The notes under the pieces: generated by a model
Database searches by the model: none
Seen by the model: only the letters and a program-made list of their open reading frames with translations
What the model was told of the DNA's origin: nothing
Source: Cornus controversa
Lineage: Eukaryota; Streptophyta; Magnoliopsida; Cornales; Cornaceae
Assembly (NCBI GenBank): GCA_026545225.1
Contig: CM048853.1
Span: 15,130,755-15,194,754 of the forward strand
DNA length: 64,000 bases
Reading direction: 5' to 3'
Shown: positions 1-11,281 of the stretch, in pieces
Position numbering within the stretch: the first letter of the stretch is position 1
Layout: every line of letters begins with the position of its first letter
Translations under genes and position numbers: made by a program

Positions 1-602
1 AGATTGACTTATAGTGAAATGTTATTAATTGGATAAACATTAACTATGATTTTGCAAACCCTCCCCTCTGGTCCGCCCCCTGACACATCAAAAGTCAACT
101 AATTGAAAAAACTAAAATGCCAAAACTCTCCTCCTATTTAAAATTACAATTTTAACTTCAATTATTTGGACCTTTATACTCTCAATATTTTAACCTCAAT
201 TATTTATGTCATTCCTATATTACCACTTTGATTACAAATTATTAATAATTAATATTTCTAATTAATACTAACTACATTAATTAATATTAAAATCAAATTA
301 TATAATCATACATAATAAAATTTATCAATTAAAAAATATATAACTTCATATATACTATATTCAGTAACTTTATATATATATTTTATTGATAAATCAGTAT
401 ATTGGCAAAAAAAAAAAAATTTATTAAAACTAATCACATATTTTGAACACTTATTAATTATTACACATTATAATAACTAAGTAACAGTATATACACACCT
501 TCATATATACATATATACTTATATTATAGAATCCCTAAATCCACCCTTCCCACCATTGACGTCATTTCCTCCGCTATATATATATATATATATATGTCTC
601 AT
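1..602. other. AT-rich left flank, no gene seen
   Basis: This stretch is very AT-rich, with poly-A runs and a TA microsatellite near 574-594. I see no convincing reading frame, primer binding site or LTR terminus. Because the gag fragment that follows belongs to element H, this is probably leader or LTR sequence of H, or older intergenic DNA beside it. That assignment is inferred from position only. Confidence 0.4.
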
Positions 603-714
603 ATAGTCATATATCTCCTTCACCACAAGTCACGCTCGTCACACATCTGCGTCAGGACATGTGATTGACGAAACTAACCGTGCTTCGCTATTTGTCCAAC
701 AATTGCAGGATATG
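603..714 (+). pseudogene. Element H gag, N-terminal fragment (split by element A)
   Basis: A + strand frame through about 612-714 reads as the N-terminal part of a plant Ty3/gypsy gag, including the segment FVQQLQDM. It stops abruptly at the left terminus of element A. The same frame resumes at 57885, just beyond A, with the typical continuation of this gag family up to KFQQFDG. The two pieces are separated by 57 kb and joined by the 5-bp duplication ATATG (710-714 and 57885-57889). Gag forms the virus-like particle that packages retrotransposon RNA in the cytoplasm. This copy is broken by A and by further stops. The family call comes from memory of plant gag sequences; the split is seen directly. 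Confidence 0.6.
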
Positions 715-1351
715 TGACGCCGGACAGAATAGTGATTATTCTGTAGGCTAGTGTCAACAGGTAATTTACAGGGAAGAGCACAAAAGAATCGCCCAAAACA
801 CAGAGAAAATCCTCTTGTATTCAATTCAATATTATCAAAATAAAAGTCACCTCAATATCAGCCCACAAACCAGGCTATATAACTAAAAAAAAGGTTATTA
901 TCGGAATTTTACAAAAAATAGCAAAATCCCAATAATCATGCCAAAAGGAAATACATAATAAAAGAAGTACTCTGCTAAAAATCTGGCCCAAATCGGGTTC
1001 AGAATTACTTCCTAAACGACAAAAGAAATATTACCATAAACGAAAAAAAATAACTAAAAATGAGGATTTGAAAGGGAAAACTGTGAATTTTGACATCGAA
1101 AACGACATGCTCCGGTGGTCATGACATGCGCGCCGAAGAGAGCTTTCCGAATTGGGGTCATAATAGCGATTCTGATACATGTAACCAAAGTTATGACCAA
1201 AATACCGAAACGCATCCAAAACTGTCCCAATTAGGAAAAATATCACGATTTCCTGCCATCTTTGCGCTGATCTGCCAACTCATAGTAACTCAGTGCCATC
1301 AACGTGCTATCCGACAACTCAACATCCTTTGACTCAGATCTTCCTGCATCA
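715..1351 (-). repeat. Element A 3' LTR
   Basis: This 637-bp repeat matches 57237-57884 (648 bp) along its whole length. Differences include about 11 extra bases in the right copy near 57633. It begins TGACGCCGG on the + strand and ends CTGCATCA. The pol frame of A stops with TGA at 1351-1349 on the - strand, exactly on the first three bases of this LTR. Confidence 0.92.
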
Positions 1352-1611
1352 GTCACCCCGGGTTGGAAAGAACTCGTCCTTGTTTACAATAGTTTCATCG
1401 GAATCCATAAAACAAGGACTCAGGTGTTTCACATTAAAGACATCAGAAGTCCACAAATTACTGGGGAGACGCAGTCTGTAGGCGTTATCATTGATCTTCT
1501 GCAAGATCTCACAGAGACCAATCTTCCGTTCCTTAAGCTTATTATATTCTCCAACAGGAAAACGATCACGAGTTAATACCACCCAAACAAAATCACCAAC
1601 ATCAAAAAGTA
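1352..1611 (-). pseudogene. Element A integrase C-terminal region
   Basis: On the - strand this reads as the C-terminal part of a Ty3/gypsy integrase, with the motif RFPVGEYNKLKERK and then KINDNAYRL and FNVKHL. The segment normally helps integrase bind LTR DNA. It is the direct continuation of the integrase at 4097-5097; solo LTR S1 (1612-4096) separates them. The frame across the S1 site is sensible (RRQV before, FDVGDFVW after). The coding end coincides with the 3' LTR boundary. Confidence 0.85.
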
Positions 1612-2018
1612 TGTAAGATCCTGAATTTTATTCTCCTTTAATCTCTGTTAGGAGCATATTATTATCTATATGTGATTAAATTCTCATATTTAATTTGGTG
1701 AAAAAAAAAATTTTATATATATATTTGTGTCACTGTGCATTATTAAATTAGTAGAGTAAGTTTAGTGAAATTTAATTAAAGATATGTAGGTTTGTGGGTT
1801 TAGTACAATTTTCTATGTTATTGGGCTTATGTAGAAATATAATTTTTTTTTACTTGTGGTAGAAATTGTAAAACTATATAAAAATAATAATAATATTAAT
1901 GAAAAGAAAAAAATTAATAACAAACCTTGGTATACATGTGTTACACACCTTATAATTTTAGTTAAATCCATTTAAACAATTTTGGTTGTGGGTCTAGTAC
2001 AATTTGCAGCATATATAA

Positions 2019-2054
<36 letters not shown>

Positions 2055-2612
2055 ATATATATATTTGGGGTTGGATTATGGCAGTAAAGAGTGGCGGGTT
2101 AAAGAAGGGTATATATAAGTGTTCACGTGTGTAAATGGGAGTATATGTATGTTAGTGGCAGCAATTGTCTTCAAGTATTAATATATATGTAAGTGTTGGC
2201 TGTTAGTTGAATATCTTAAGATATATAATTAGTAAGAGTCTTTAACCTTATAGATAAATATGTACTGAAGGTAATAAAAAATAAAAAAAACATGACACTT
2301 GTCACCCATTGAGATTACATGAGATTCTAAACACTTTATTTTTCTAGTCAGCACAAAGCATCATCCGTATTTATAGGCATATGTATATATGTGTATATAT
2401 ATAAATATATATGATAACTATACTTTCATTTTCCATTTTCTGGAGATATAGATCAGCCCATGTGACTACACTTAAAACACAACACGTGGCTTATACACAC
2501 AACACGTGTACTATACATATATGATATATCTACGGAAAAGTTTTCTTTAGAAGCTTGTTGAACCGCCTACAGCTAAAAAAAAAACAACAGCAAAACAGGG
2601 AGTGTTTCGGCC

Positions 2613-2619
2613 AGAGAAG

Positions 2620-2657
<38 letters not shown>

Positions 2658-2692
2658 AGGAAAGAAGAAAAGGAGAAGAAAAAGAAAAAGTT
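2613..2692 (+). repeat. Purine-rich (GA)n tract in S1
   Basis: A (GA)n microsatellite is followed by AAG/GAA-rich sequence. Similar purine tracts occur in the LTR of C (~5837-5950), where a transcribed LTR leader would lie. Role unknown. Confidence 0.7.
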
Positions 2693-3124
2693 GCTGCAAC
2701 TTTTACAGTATCACAAAACAGGTAGGAAATTAATTTTAGGAGTATGTGTATTAATAATTTTGATATATTTTGTTGAAATTACTCATACGCATAAGGATTG
2801 TTTTTCTACTGTTTCTTATTGATTTAGTCTTCAAATTAGCTAATTCAGATTCTAGTTGATATAATGATTGAGTTTTGTTATCAACCTTGCTACATGAACA
2901 TTTATTTAAGCATGGTTCTGTTTTGGTTTGGATAAATGATTATATAATTGCTATCTTGTTGAAATTATTGCTTATTTTATATGCTTATTTGATCTTGAAT
3001 TAAATTTATAAGTGATATGGAAGAAAAGTTTATATCCTGTGTTGACAAAAATGAAGTTTTGAGACATGGTATTGGAAACTGATTGGAGGACTTGTGAAGA
3101 TTATGAAATTAATTAATTAGTGCA

Positions 3125-3265
3125 CGAGGGGCACAGTCCCGTGGTTAAAGGTTCCCCAAAAGGTTCAAGCGAGGGGCACAGTCCCAGGGTTAAAGGGTCC
3201 CTATAAGGAAATGAAATTTACTTACACCAGGGGCACAGTCCCAGGGTTAAAGGGTCCCTAAAAGG
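3125..3265 (+). repeat. Three-copy GGGGCACAGTCCC repeat in S1
   Basis: Three copies of a roughly 33-bp unit beginning GGGGCACAGTCCC and ending in a GGGTCCC-like motif are spaced by AT-rich DNA. The last two are nearly identical; the first has several changes. Each unit contains inverted GGG/CCC blocks and could fold. Confidence 0.75.
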
Positions 3266-4096
3266 TTTTTTAAGTTAAATAAGAATAAAATATTTTTCTT
3301 GGAGGTTAGTGGAGTTGAACGGATTTTGATAAAGGTCTTACAGGTTTGTTGTATGGACATGAAGTATCTTTTAAACTCATAATTTCTTATTTGTAATCAT
3401 TGTTTATATTTTTATTTAAGCTACGAAATGTTATTATTATAACTGTTCTTTGTTCATTAATTTGTACTGCGTGTCTTGCATATTAAATTGTTATAAGTTT
3501 AAGATAGTGTTGATTCTCTACTGGGATATGTTGGCTCACCCCTATTCTTTTCCCTGCCCAGATTTGTCTCAAGGAGGAAGCTAGAAAGCTAATCTATGTG
3601 CTTGGATTATGACGTTTCCTACGTGCATGATGACCTGATTTAAATGGTAGATGTAGGAGGACTTTTGTGTACATTTTGTTACTTTTAATAGGAGCTTGAC
3701 TTGCAATAGTTTTATAATGTAAATATGAAGGTTGTGAGGCTCTTGGTTGCAGTGTGTGAAGTTTGTAAACCTTGTATTGTAAAACTTAAATCATATGGTT
3801 TGACAGGTTTTGGACATATAATCTTTATAAATGGAGTGACTTTATTATGGAGTTGAATGTATTATTTTTTCAATGTGTTGATTTTGTAATCTCAGGATTT
3901 TATACAGGTTCTTATTGTTTTCAGAAGGTCAAAAATTATGTCGATATATTGCCGAAATTTTCTCTTAGTGAACCTTTTAAATAAAAAATGTGTTTCTATG
4001 AATTTTACATGAGAATTAACCTTAAAATTTTCCTAAAACTCCTAAACCCTCCACGTCACACCTCGGGTTTTGGGTCTCAAAATACGGGGCGTGACA

Positions 4097-5097
4097 GAGT
4101 ACCTGACGACGGTGGCTGTCAGCTTGAACCTTGTACTTGGCATTACTCTGGTGAATGACCAGCTTGACCTGCTCGTGGATACTTTGAAGATGTTCTGCCA
4201 TCTCATCTGCCTTGCAATTAAAACGACCCACACGTGGAATAGGGGCTAAGTCAACTACCCCGGATGGATTCTGACCATAGACAATCTCAATGGGCTCATT
4301 CCTGTTGTTCTGTTCTTCAACCTATTATTGGCAAATTCTGCTTGAGGTAATGCCAAATCCCACTGCTTCGGTTTAGTTCCTGCTAAACTCCTCAAAAGGT
4401 TTCCCAAACTCCGGTTCACCACCTCTGTCTGGGGATGGTAGGCGATGCTAAAATTCAACTTCGTCCCCAATTTCTCCCATAGACTCCTCCAGAATTGACT
4501 CATGAAATTGGTGTCTCGATCTGAGGTATTGGATTGGGGAACACCATGTAAACGCACAATCTCCTTGAAGTAAAGATGGGTGAACCGGGGAGCATCCATT
4601 ATTTTCCTGCAAGCTACAAAATGGGCCATTTTGGAAAACCTGTCAACCACAACCAAAATAGAATCCACGGCCCGTTGGGTACGGGGTAAACCCAACACAA
4701 AGTTCATATTAACATCAAGCCAAGGGGCTTCAGGTACCGGTAAAGGTGTGTACAGGCCCGCATTAGTGAGGACTCCCTTGGACCGCTGACACACATAACA
4801 ACGCTCCACATAATAGGCCACGTCACTAGTCAATTTGGGCCAATAATAGTTGGAAGAGATCAAAGCCAACGTCTTATCTCGCCCAAAATGACCCTCGTTA
4901 TGAAGTTCACTAATAATATGTTGCCTTAGTGAACAATCTGGAATGCACAACTATAATCCACAAAATAGATAAGCATTATGCAAAATAAAGTCATGTCGTT
5001 GATCATCAATTACCTCCTGAATTATCCTCCCAAAGGAAGGATCTGCAGCATACATATCAGAGAATGCCTCAAATCCTATAATTTTGGTGCTTATAGT
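4097..5097 (-). pseudogene. Element A integrase: zinc-binding and catalytic core
   Basis: The - strand frame contains the HHCC zinc-binding motif (H...H around SELHNEGH, then CYVCQRS) and the catalytic core. Integrase joins retrotransposon cDNA to host DNA in the nucleus using a D,D-35-E triad. Here the usual MDF of the first aspartate box reads MNF, the second aspartate lies in SDRDTNF, and the glutamate is in HPQTEVVNR. The normal motif carries about four more residues (DGQT) before that glutamate, so a small in-frame deletion is likely. Stops interrupt the N-terminal side near 4950. S1 cuts the gene at 4096 and B at 5098. This protein would not be active. Confidence 0.88.
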
Positions 5098-5474
5098 TGT
5101 AGTGCCCCGGTCCCCCCCCCCCCCCCCGACTCCCGGGAAATCGGGGGTTAACCCGCCCATTCATTTAATCAAGTCAACTAAGGCTATAACCAACCTTTCC
5201 TTCTTTCAGTCGGCTAAACATAAAGTTTCAGTCGGCTGAAAAAGTGCTCTAGAAATGCTTATTTCCTTCTGTCTCTTTCAGCCGCCAGAAAGTGGACTTT
5301 CAGTAGGCTGAAAGTCAACTTTCAGTAGGCTGAAAGTCAACTTTCAGCAGCCTGAAAGTGGACTTTCAGCAAGCTGAATGTAAGGACCGGAATAATTTTG
5401 ACCAGTTCCGGGTGAATTTTGACCGGATTTATTTATTTATTTTTTGAATAAATTAAATTCGAAAAGAATGTGGA

Positions 5475-5528
5475 TATGCATATATATATATATATATGGA
5501 ATTATATATATATTGAGGGAGGACGTAG

Positions 5529-5562
<34 letters not shown>

Positions 5563-5585
5563 ATATATATATATATATATATAAA
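5475..5585. repeat. (TA)n microsatellites near the start of C
   Basis: Three TA-dinucleotide runs are separated by short unique sequence. Similar runs recur at 5718-5735 and 7030-7125. They are probably low-complexity growth inside the LTR. Confidence 0.8.
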
Positions 5586-5836
5586 TATAGTTATGGTTAG
5601 TGTATTTATATTAAATTATAAATACATGTGAATGTATGTATATGTAGTGTAATATGTATATATGGAATATATGTGTACATATACATGTGCTTTATTTAAT
5701 TGCACATGGGCTGATTTGGATATATATATATATAAATATGTTATATGTATATAATGTGATTTCATGTGGCTAAGACTAGTGGGGGAAAAGTGTGGACCAA
5801 AATGAAAGGAGAAGAGACCACATGGGTCGGCTGAAA

Positions 5837-5990
5837 GAAGAAAAGAAAGAAAGAAAAGGAAAAAGAAGAAAAGAAGGAAAAAGAAAAAGAAAAGGAAAAA
5901 GAAAAGAAAAGAAGAGAAGAGAAAATCGGGAAGGGAGAGAAGGAGAAACCGAGGAGAGTGAAGCCGAGAGAGGAGAAGGAGCTTCGGTGC
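5837..5990. repeat. Purine-rich AAG/GGA tract in C
   Basis: About 150 bases are almost entirely purine on the + strand. The open frames through it are low-complexity Lys/Arg/Glu or Phe/Ser strings and are not treated as genes. The G-rich sequence after it (to ~6900) resembles an LTR leader. B has related GA-rich leader-like sequence in its LTR (~16180-16250, - strand). Confidence 0.6.
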
Positions 5991-7872
5991 TCCGGCTGTG
6001 CTCCGGTAGCGGCTAACGGTGGCTCGTGGTGGTGTGACCAAGGTAGATGGTGGGTATGGTGGTTCCAACGACTGGGTTCGGTTGCCGATGGGTTCCTTCG
6101 GTGGTGGTGGCGTGGAGACACGGCGGGGTCGTGTTGGTTTTGGCTGAGTACGGCCGTTGAGGTAGAGCTCCGGCAGCGATCGTGAGCCAATAGCCACGGT
6201 GGCCATTGGGTTTAGCTCGGCGGTGGAGGAGAGCGGCTTTCATGGCCGTGGTTAGTGGCCCTTGGGTTTCGGACGGTTCCGATGTGGGTTTGGTTCACGG
6301 CGGCAGCGGGGTTTTCCGGTGGTGGAGCTGGGTTTTCACGGCTGATTGGTTTGGATCGTTGGGTCCGTTGAGGTGAGTTGATTTGGATCCAATTTTTGGG
6401 ACTTTTGATGGTCTCATTTCATTCTGGATCCAATTTTGTGGCCTGTTTGGGTGGTCTCGATGTGGCCATGGCGGGATGGCAAGGATGGTTGGCGATGTGG
6501 TTGGACAATGGTTGTTTTGGCTTGTTTGGCAGCAAGGTACTGGCTCGGTTAGGGGCTATTTTAGCTCGGGTTTGTAGAGCTTATTGTGGCTGGTTTGTGG
6601 GTTCTATTTTGTTTAGATAATGGTGGCTTGAAGTGGCCGATGGTGGGATTCCCATGGCTGTTCGAACAGCCTACTTTGGTGATGAGGATGGTCACAGTTT
6701 GGGCTTCGGTTAACTTTGTTGGCTGGTCTTGGTGGAAGTCAGGCTGGTGGTTGCTTGATGATGATGGTGGTGGTGTATATGGCATAAATTAGGTTGGTTC
6801 ACTTTATTTGGATTGGACCGGAACATTAAAGGGAAACGAAGTGGCCCGATGGATTGTTCGTGTGGACTTCGACACAGGATTGGACCGACCATGGAAATAG
6901 GCCGCATTGCAACGCAGACTTAGCAAAAGCGGGACTTAAGGCAAGTTGATTCTTGCCTCTATCTCTTACAAATATTTTTGTTATGTTGGTTAATTTACTT
7001 ATGTCCCTTAATTTGATCATAGGTGGCATATATATATGTGTGAATTTATATATATGTGTGGATGTTGTATATGCATGGGATGTAAGGATACATATATGTG
7101 GGTATATATATATATGTGTGTGTGTGTTTGGAGAGTGATGGCATGTTAAAACTAATCGCTTATCTGCATCGTGATGTGCATGTATAGTATTGATTGAAAT
7201 CATATAAAAAGTATGCTAAATTATGTATATATTTAGCTATGTGTTGTTTTGTATGCATAGGTGGAATCTATGCATAGGTGAAATGTATATGTGACTATAC
7301 ATAGGTGTAGTAGTAGAAATGCCTGCTATGGCGCTGTTCGGTATGCACTTTGATTTAGTATTTTTGTTTTTGAAAAGCCACTGTAGCATATTTGGAATAC
7401 AAAACATGTTCTGCGCCAACTTTTCTGTTTGTATAGTGGCAAAACGTTTGAAATATTTGGGTCCAAAAGTAAAACACCAAATCGGTTTTTTTGAGTGTGT
7501 TAAGACTGTAGCGGTCAAATATCTACCTCAACTAAAACACACCCAGAACAGGTTTAAAAGGAAAAATCAAAACAAAAACTCATTTTTTTGTTCAATTTTC
7601 TCTCTCCTCTACCCCGGCTGTGCTCTGGCGATTCATGGCGATTCGAACGGATCTCTTGGTTTTAACCATTTTCATGAACAATAAAGTAGATCTAAGCTTC
7701 AAACTTACGTTTGCAGAGTTCAGGTATGGTTTCGTATAATCATTCTGTATCTATCTATCTTTTCATGATTCGATATAAAGAAGAGAGAGAAAAAGATGAA
7801 CGCCCTCTCTGTATTTGTGTGCGTATACTACAGGCACATATGTATATATGCAATTGTATATATTGTTAGGGC

Positions 7873-8061
7873 ATGGAGGTTGAGGTGTTAGGTTCGAAGC
7901 TCATCGCCGGTGACCGAATCAAGAAAGAGAAGGAAAGCCTTGGAGGCTATGCTCGAAGAATGTCATAGAGCTCTCCAATTGATCTGTAACACCGGATGTC
8001 TCGACGACGATGACGCAGAGGAGAGCGACAAAGCCGTCGTGTCGTGACAGGGAGACTATGC
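7873..8061 (+). pseudogene. Exon-like gene fragment in T, product unknown
   Basis: An ATG at 7873 opens a frame with balanced amino-acid use (MEVEVLGSKLIAGDRIKKEK). After a likely one-base shift near 7938 it continues in the next frame with LEAMLEECHRALQLI and an acidic stretch (CLDDDDAEESDK) before a TGA near 8045. A GTGAG splice-donor-like sequence follows the coding-looking part at about 8062. The composition is unlike the surrounding AT-rich DNA. I do not recognise the protein. It could be a captured host exon; it is broken and not a working gene. Confidence 0.35.
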
Positions 8062-8151
8062 GGTGAGAAAATTTCATGAATTTGGGGTTTGTGTTGGTTA
8101 AATGTGGGTTTGGATCGTGTTCTAGGGTTTGATTCTGCTGAATTATGGTGG

Positions 8152-9569
8152 TGATGTCAGTTAAACTGTGATTAAAATGTAAGCTTAATTTTGCCCTTTT
8201 ATCAAAATATAATTTAACCACTTGCAAGAGCACGGATCTTTGTAGATAAGGTTCTATATAGAGGGTATCGATCCCACGAGGACTAGTCGCAATTGTCTTA
8301 AAGGAAGATTAATTCTACTTTAATTCGAAAAACGGATTTTTGAATTTGTGTTTATAAACTATTGCATGAATGAAATGACAAGAAAAGTAAAGAGTTTAAA
8401 GTTGGGAGAGAGAACTAGGGTTGGTTTCCACCACTAGCCATTCACATGTTCATAAGTGTAGCAAGCATGGGATTCATTAATTAAATGCCTAACAATGTCA
8501 TTAGGCTTGTGACCTCAATGACATATCAAAAGATCAATGTGTGTGCTAACCTATCATAATCCATCTTCAACAAGCATAGCTCTTCAACCTAACTAACTAC
8601 CTAATTACCCTACTCTCTAAGTGAACACTACATGCATCCAAACTACCTTGTCTTGGCATGGTCTATACAAGCAAACATCACACATTCATTTAAGCACCAT
8701 TATCTAGCCATCAATTGCACTTCTTGTGGAATATGCAATTGTTGTGCATTCAAGTGACAAAATCTACTCTAAGACAAGAATAAATTCCAAATCAAATGAA
8801 TATATAAGAGATGTATTTGTGTATATAATCACTAGGCTAAATAATCAACATTTAATTACAAATCCCAAGAGCTACAAAGATGAACAAGTTTACATGGCTA
8901 GGGGTTGAAACCAACACCTTAGTATGGAAGTTAGTTGCTCATGGTTGCCTTGCACTCCTCCATTGATGAAGAAAGTGAAGCTTCTTGGTCTGGTTCAGCT
9001 TCTCCTCTTCCTCTCCCGAAGGTCTCTCTTGAAGTATTCTGATGTGTGTTGAGAGATATGAGATATGTGTGGCTTTTGGTGCTTTTAGGCTTCTTTTCCA
9101 ACCTTGGGCCCACCATATATATATATATATATCACTATATATATCTATTGCATTAATAAGGCCCCCAAGAGTCTTGTTCAAGTCAGATAATCCCCCTAAG
9201 TCGTGCAAAAAGGGGGATTTTGTTGCAAGTGGGAGAGCAGGTGAGCAAGTGGCCAAGTGGATTCTGCAGAATCTCGATCAATCGAGATTGGATCTCGATT
9301 GATCCAGATTTCGATCAATCGAAATGAGATCTCGATCAATCGAGATCTCGATTGATCGAGATCAACATCTCGATTGATCGGGATGCCTTTGCTGCATTTT
9401 CTGATTTTTCTCTTGAACTGCAATAAGCTTGAAACTTTGCTCCATTTACTCCAATACCTGCAAAACATCAAAAACACAAAAATACCGTAAATGTATCTCG
9501 GTAAACGCAAAAACGGAACTAACATATACAATAAAGAGGGTTCAAATACATAGAATTGAACACTTATCA
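8152..9569 (-). mobile_element. S2: solo Athila-like LTR inside T
   Basis: The 1418-bp segment has TG...CA ends and a perfect TSD GGTGG (8147-8151 and 9570-9574). Read on the - strand it starts TGATAAGTGTTCAAT, similar to the E-family start TGATAGGCGTTGAAT. It also has a GGGTATCGATCCCACGAGG segment matching in place the GGTATCGTACCTCAGG segment of the E-family LTRs. It holds no coding region, so it is a solo LTR of a related but different Athila-like family. A cluster of ATCGATCAAT palindromes lies at 9268-9390. It is the deepest insertion in the nest. Confidence 0.82.
9268..9390. repeat. Cluster of CTCGATCAATCGAG inverted repeats in S2
   Basis: Six or more copies of CTCGATCAATCGAG or its complement are packed into about 120 bp. 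One part (9328-9363) is a perfect 36-bp palindrome that could form a cruciform in DNA or a hairpin in RNA. Confidence 0.85.
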
Positions 9570-10056
9570 GGTGGCATGTTGGAAATATGTCTGTTTTATC
9601 AAGGCTGGATTGATTGAATTGGGTCAACTTTTAGGCTCCTTTGTAAATTATTTTCCCTTCCTAGAACAAATTTCCAAGTTGATACCTCAAAGTAAACCAA
9701 ACACTAGAAAATAGAGAAAATATAGCATTGGTTGTGAAACTGAACTGAATATCTTTAGTTAAGACTTGTTTAACATAGATTAATTTATGGTTTGGCTTCA
9801 CGCTTTTGGAATTTTATTAGGTTTAATTTTGTTAGGTTTTGGCATTTGTGTAAATTTGAAGGTTTCGACGTGAATTGAGCTCTATGAGTGGTGCTGGACT
9901 GTATTCTTCCAATCAATTTTTGGTTGAAGTTCTCTTTTGGTATCTAAACGCTCCTTTTTTGCCATGTAATTTGATGTAAAACTTATTTTTGCTAGTAATA
10001 ACTTCATTTTGGTAAAGCTCAATGAGTTTTCCTCCTGCATTGTATCTCCTTCACAG

Positions 10057-10262
10057 CGTGGACTTGTGGGGTTTCCCGGTGTAGATAATGTGGGGTCAAA
10101 GTCTCGGCCAAAACTGTTGGAGGAATTGCAGAAATTGCTTCCACCAACGCTTATGATACCAGAAAGAAGGAATTGCAGAAATTGCTTCCAAAAATGTTGG
10201 AAGATGATACCAAAACTGTTGGAGGAATTGCAGAAATTGCTTCCACTAACGCTTTCGATTAG
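10057..10262 (+). pseudogene. Exon-like fragment in T with an in-frame internal duplication
   Basis: A pyrimidine-rich CTCCTTCACAG acceptor-like site precedes this segment. From 10110 a 50-codon frame runs to TAG at 10260-10262, containing TVGGIAEIASTNA twice, 34 codons apart, with the linker RKKELQKLLPKMLEDD. The duplication is a 45-bp direct repeat at an offset of 102 bp. I do not recognise the protein. Another frame is also open across the repeat, so the coding frame is not certain. It is probably a captured or duplicated exon inside T. Confidence 0.35.
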
Positions 10263-11005
10263 TCCCCTATTTTTGTTCTTTGTGAATGGTCAATCTTTAA
10301 TTCTATTAGTCCTTTATTTTCGACTGCTAGTGATTTATGCATTATTATGCCTTTCACTGTATATGAAGATCAAACATATATACACACTTCTCGTTACTCT
10401 ATATGATAATTATAATACCCTTTTTGTATTTTTCTTGTCACTCTATATGAGTTCAATTTGCAGATGTACTATGCAAATTGAAGTAAAAATGCACTGCAAT
10501 TATTGAAGTAAAAATGGTGGGTTGCAATGATTATAAAAATTCCTCTTACTGAATGCTATTGCCATGGCATGATAGACATTTATGTGGTTGATAATAATAT
10601 GAGTTTGTTCCTAGGTGTTTGTCTCTTGTGATTTTTGTGAGATATTAGTTAGTTATTATATCAATTCTACTTTTTACTTTTGTTTTGGGAATCAATTATG
10701 GTAATTGCAAGCTACTTGATTGGATTCTTGGGTGTTTAGATTTTTTGTGGTATTTGCTTGGAATGTGAACAACTTTTATGTTATAGCTGAATGAAATTGC
10801 TTTTAGAAGTTGGTGGTTTTTCATTTTTATTAGTTTAGTCTTTTTAATTCAAAGGAGTTGGCGTTATGATCTACATGGCATCAACAAACTTTGGTTGCTG
10901 TGTGCGTGTGCTTGTGCCTATTCAATTGCAAGTTTCTTTCAATTTTCTGTTTGCATTTTCTATTTTATTGGTTATGCTTCCTTTTTGTATTTTTCTTTCC
11001 TTATT

Positions 11006-11281
11006 TTACAATACTAATTGCATTCTGACGTTTTTATAATAACTTTTTGACATCATGTAATGTCTGTATAATTTGATGCCTCGCATTGTTCTATAACCTA
11101 CTCTCCTGTTGACTTTTATCTTGTAAGGACCTTTCTCACTGGCACTCCAGTCACAAGTCACAGTGCCACCCAAGAAGTAGGCTGCAATGAAGTATGGGAA
11201 GGGATAGGCTACACTGGATGAATGACCCAAAAAGTCGATCATGCCGCAAAAAGTCCAGCATTTGATGAATGACCTCGACAT
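11006..11281 (-). pseudogene. Possible gene fragment in T, product unknown
   Basis: A 91-codon - strand frame has a balanced, partly hydrophobic sequence (for example AYPFPYFIAAYFLGGTVTC and then ASEKGPYK), which is unusual in this AT-rich area. A splice-donor-like GTAAGG-type context is not clear. I do not recognise it. It may be another captured exon, in opposite orientation to the two above, or a chance frame. Confidence 0.2.

Larger units (their letters stand above)
1612..4096 (+). mobile_element. S1: solo LTR of a long-LTR Ty3/gypsy (Tekay-like) element
   Basis: The segment starts TGTAAGATCC and ends GGGGCGTGACA. It is flanked by AAGTA (1607-1611) and GAGTA (4097-4101), a 5-bp duplication with one mismatch, and it interrupts the integrase frame of A. 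It is 2485 bp and has no internal coding region, so it fits a solo LTR left by LTR-LTR recombination. Its 3' end resembles the sequence next to the primer binding site of element C (13905-13938), suggesting the same broad lineage. It includes TA/TG microsatellites (2019-2060), a purine-rich tract and three copies of a G/C-rich motif. No gene seen. Confidence 0.8.

Noticed and set aside
574-594. TA run as a promoter TATA box for H
   Set aside because: It is a dinucleotide microsatellite with no supporting LTR or start-site context.
5616-6206. Overlapping open frames on both strands through the purine tract of C
   Set aside because: They encode low-complexity strings (Lys/Arg/Glu or Phe/Ser/Leu), arise from base composition, and lie in an LTR leader-like region.
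6378-6907. Trp/Gly-rich + strand frames and their - strand partners in C
   Set aside because: G/T-rich composition of an LTR leader yields long chance frames; no homology is recognisable.
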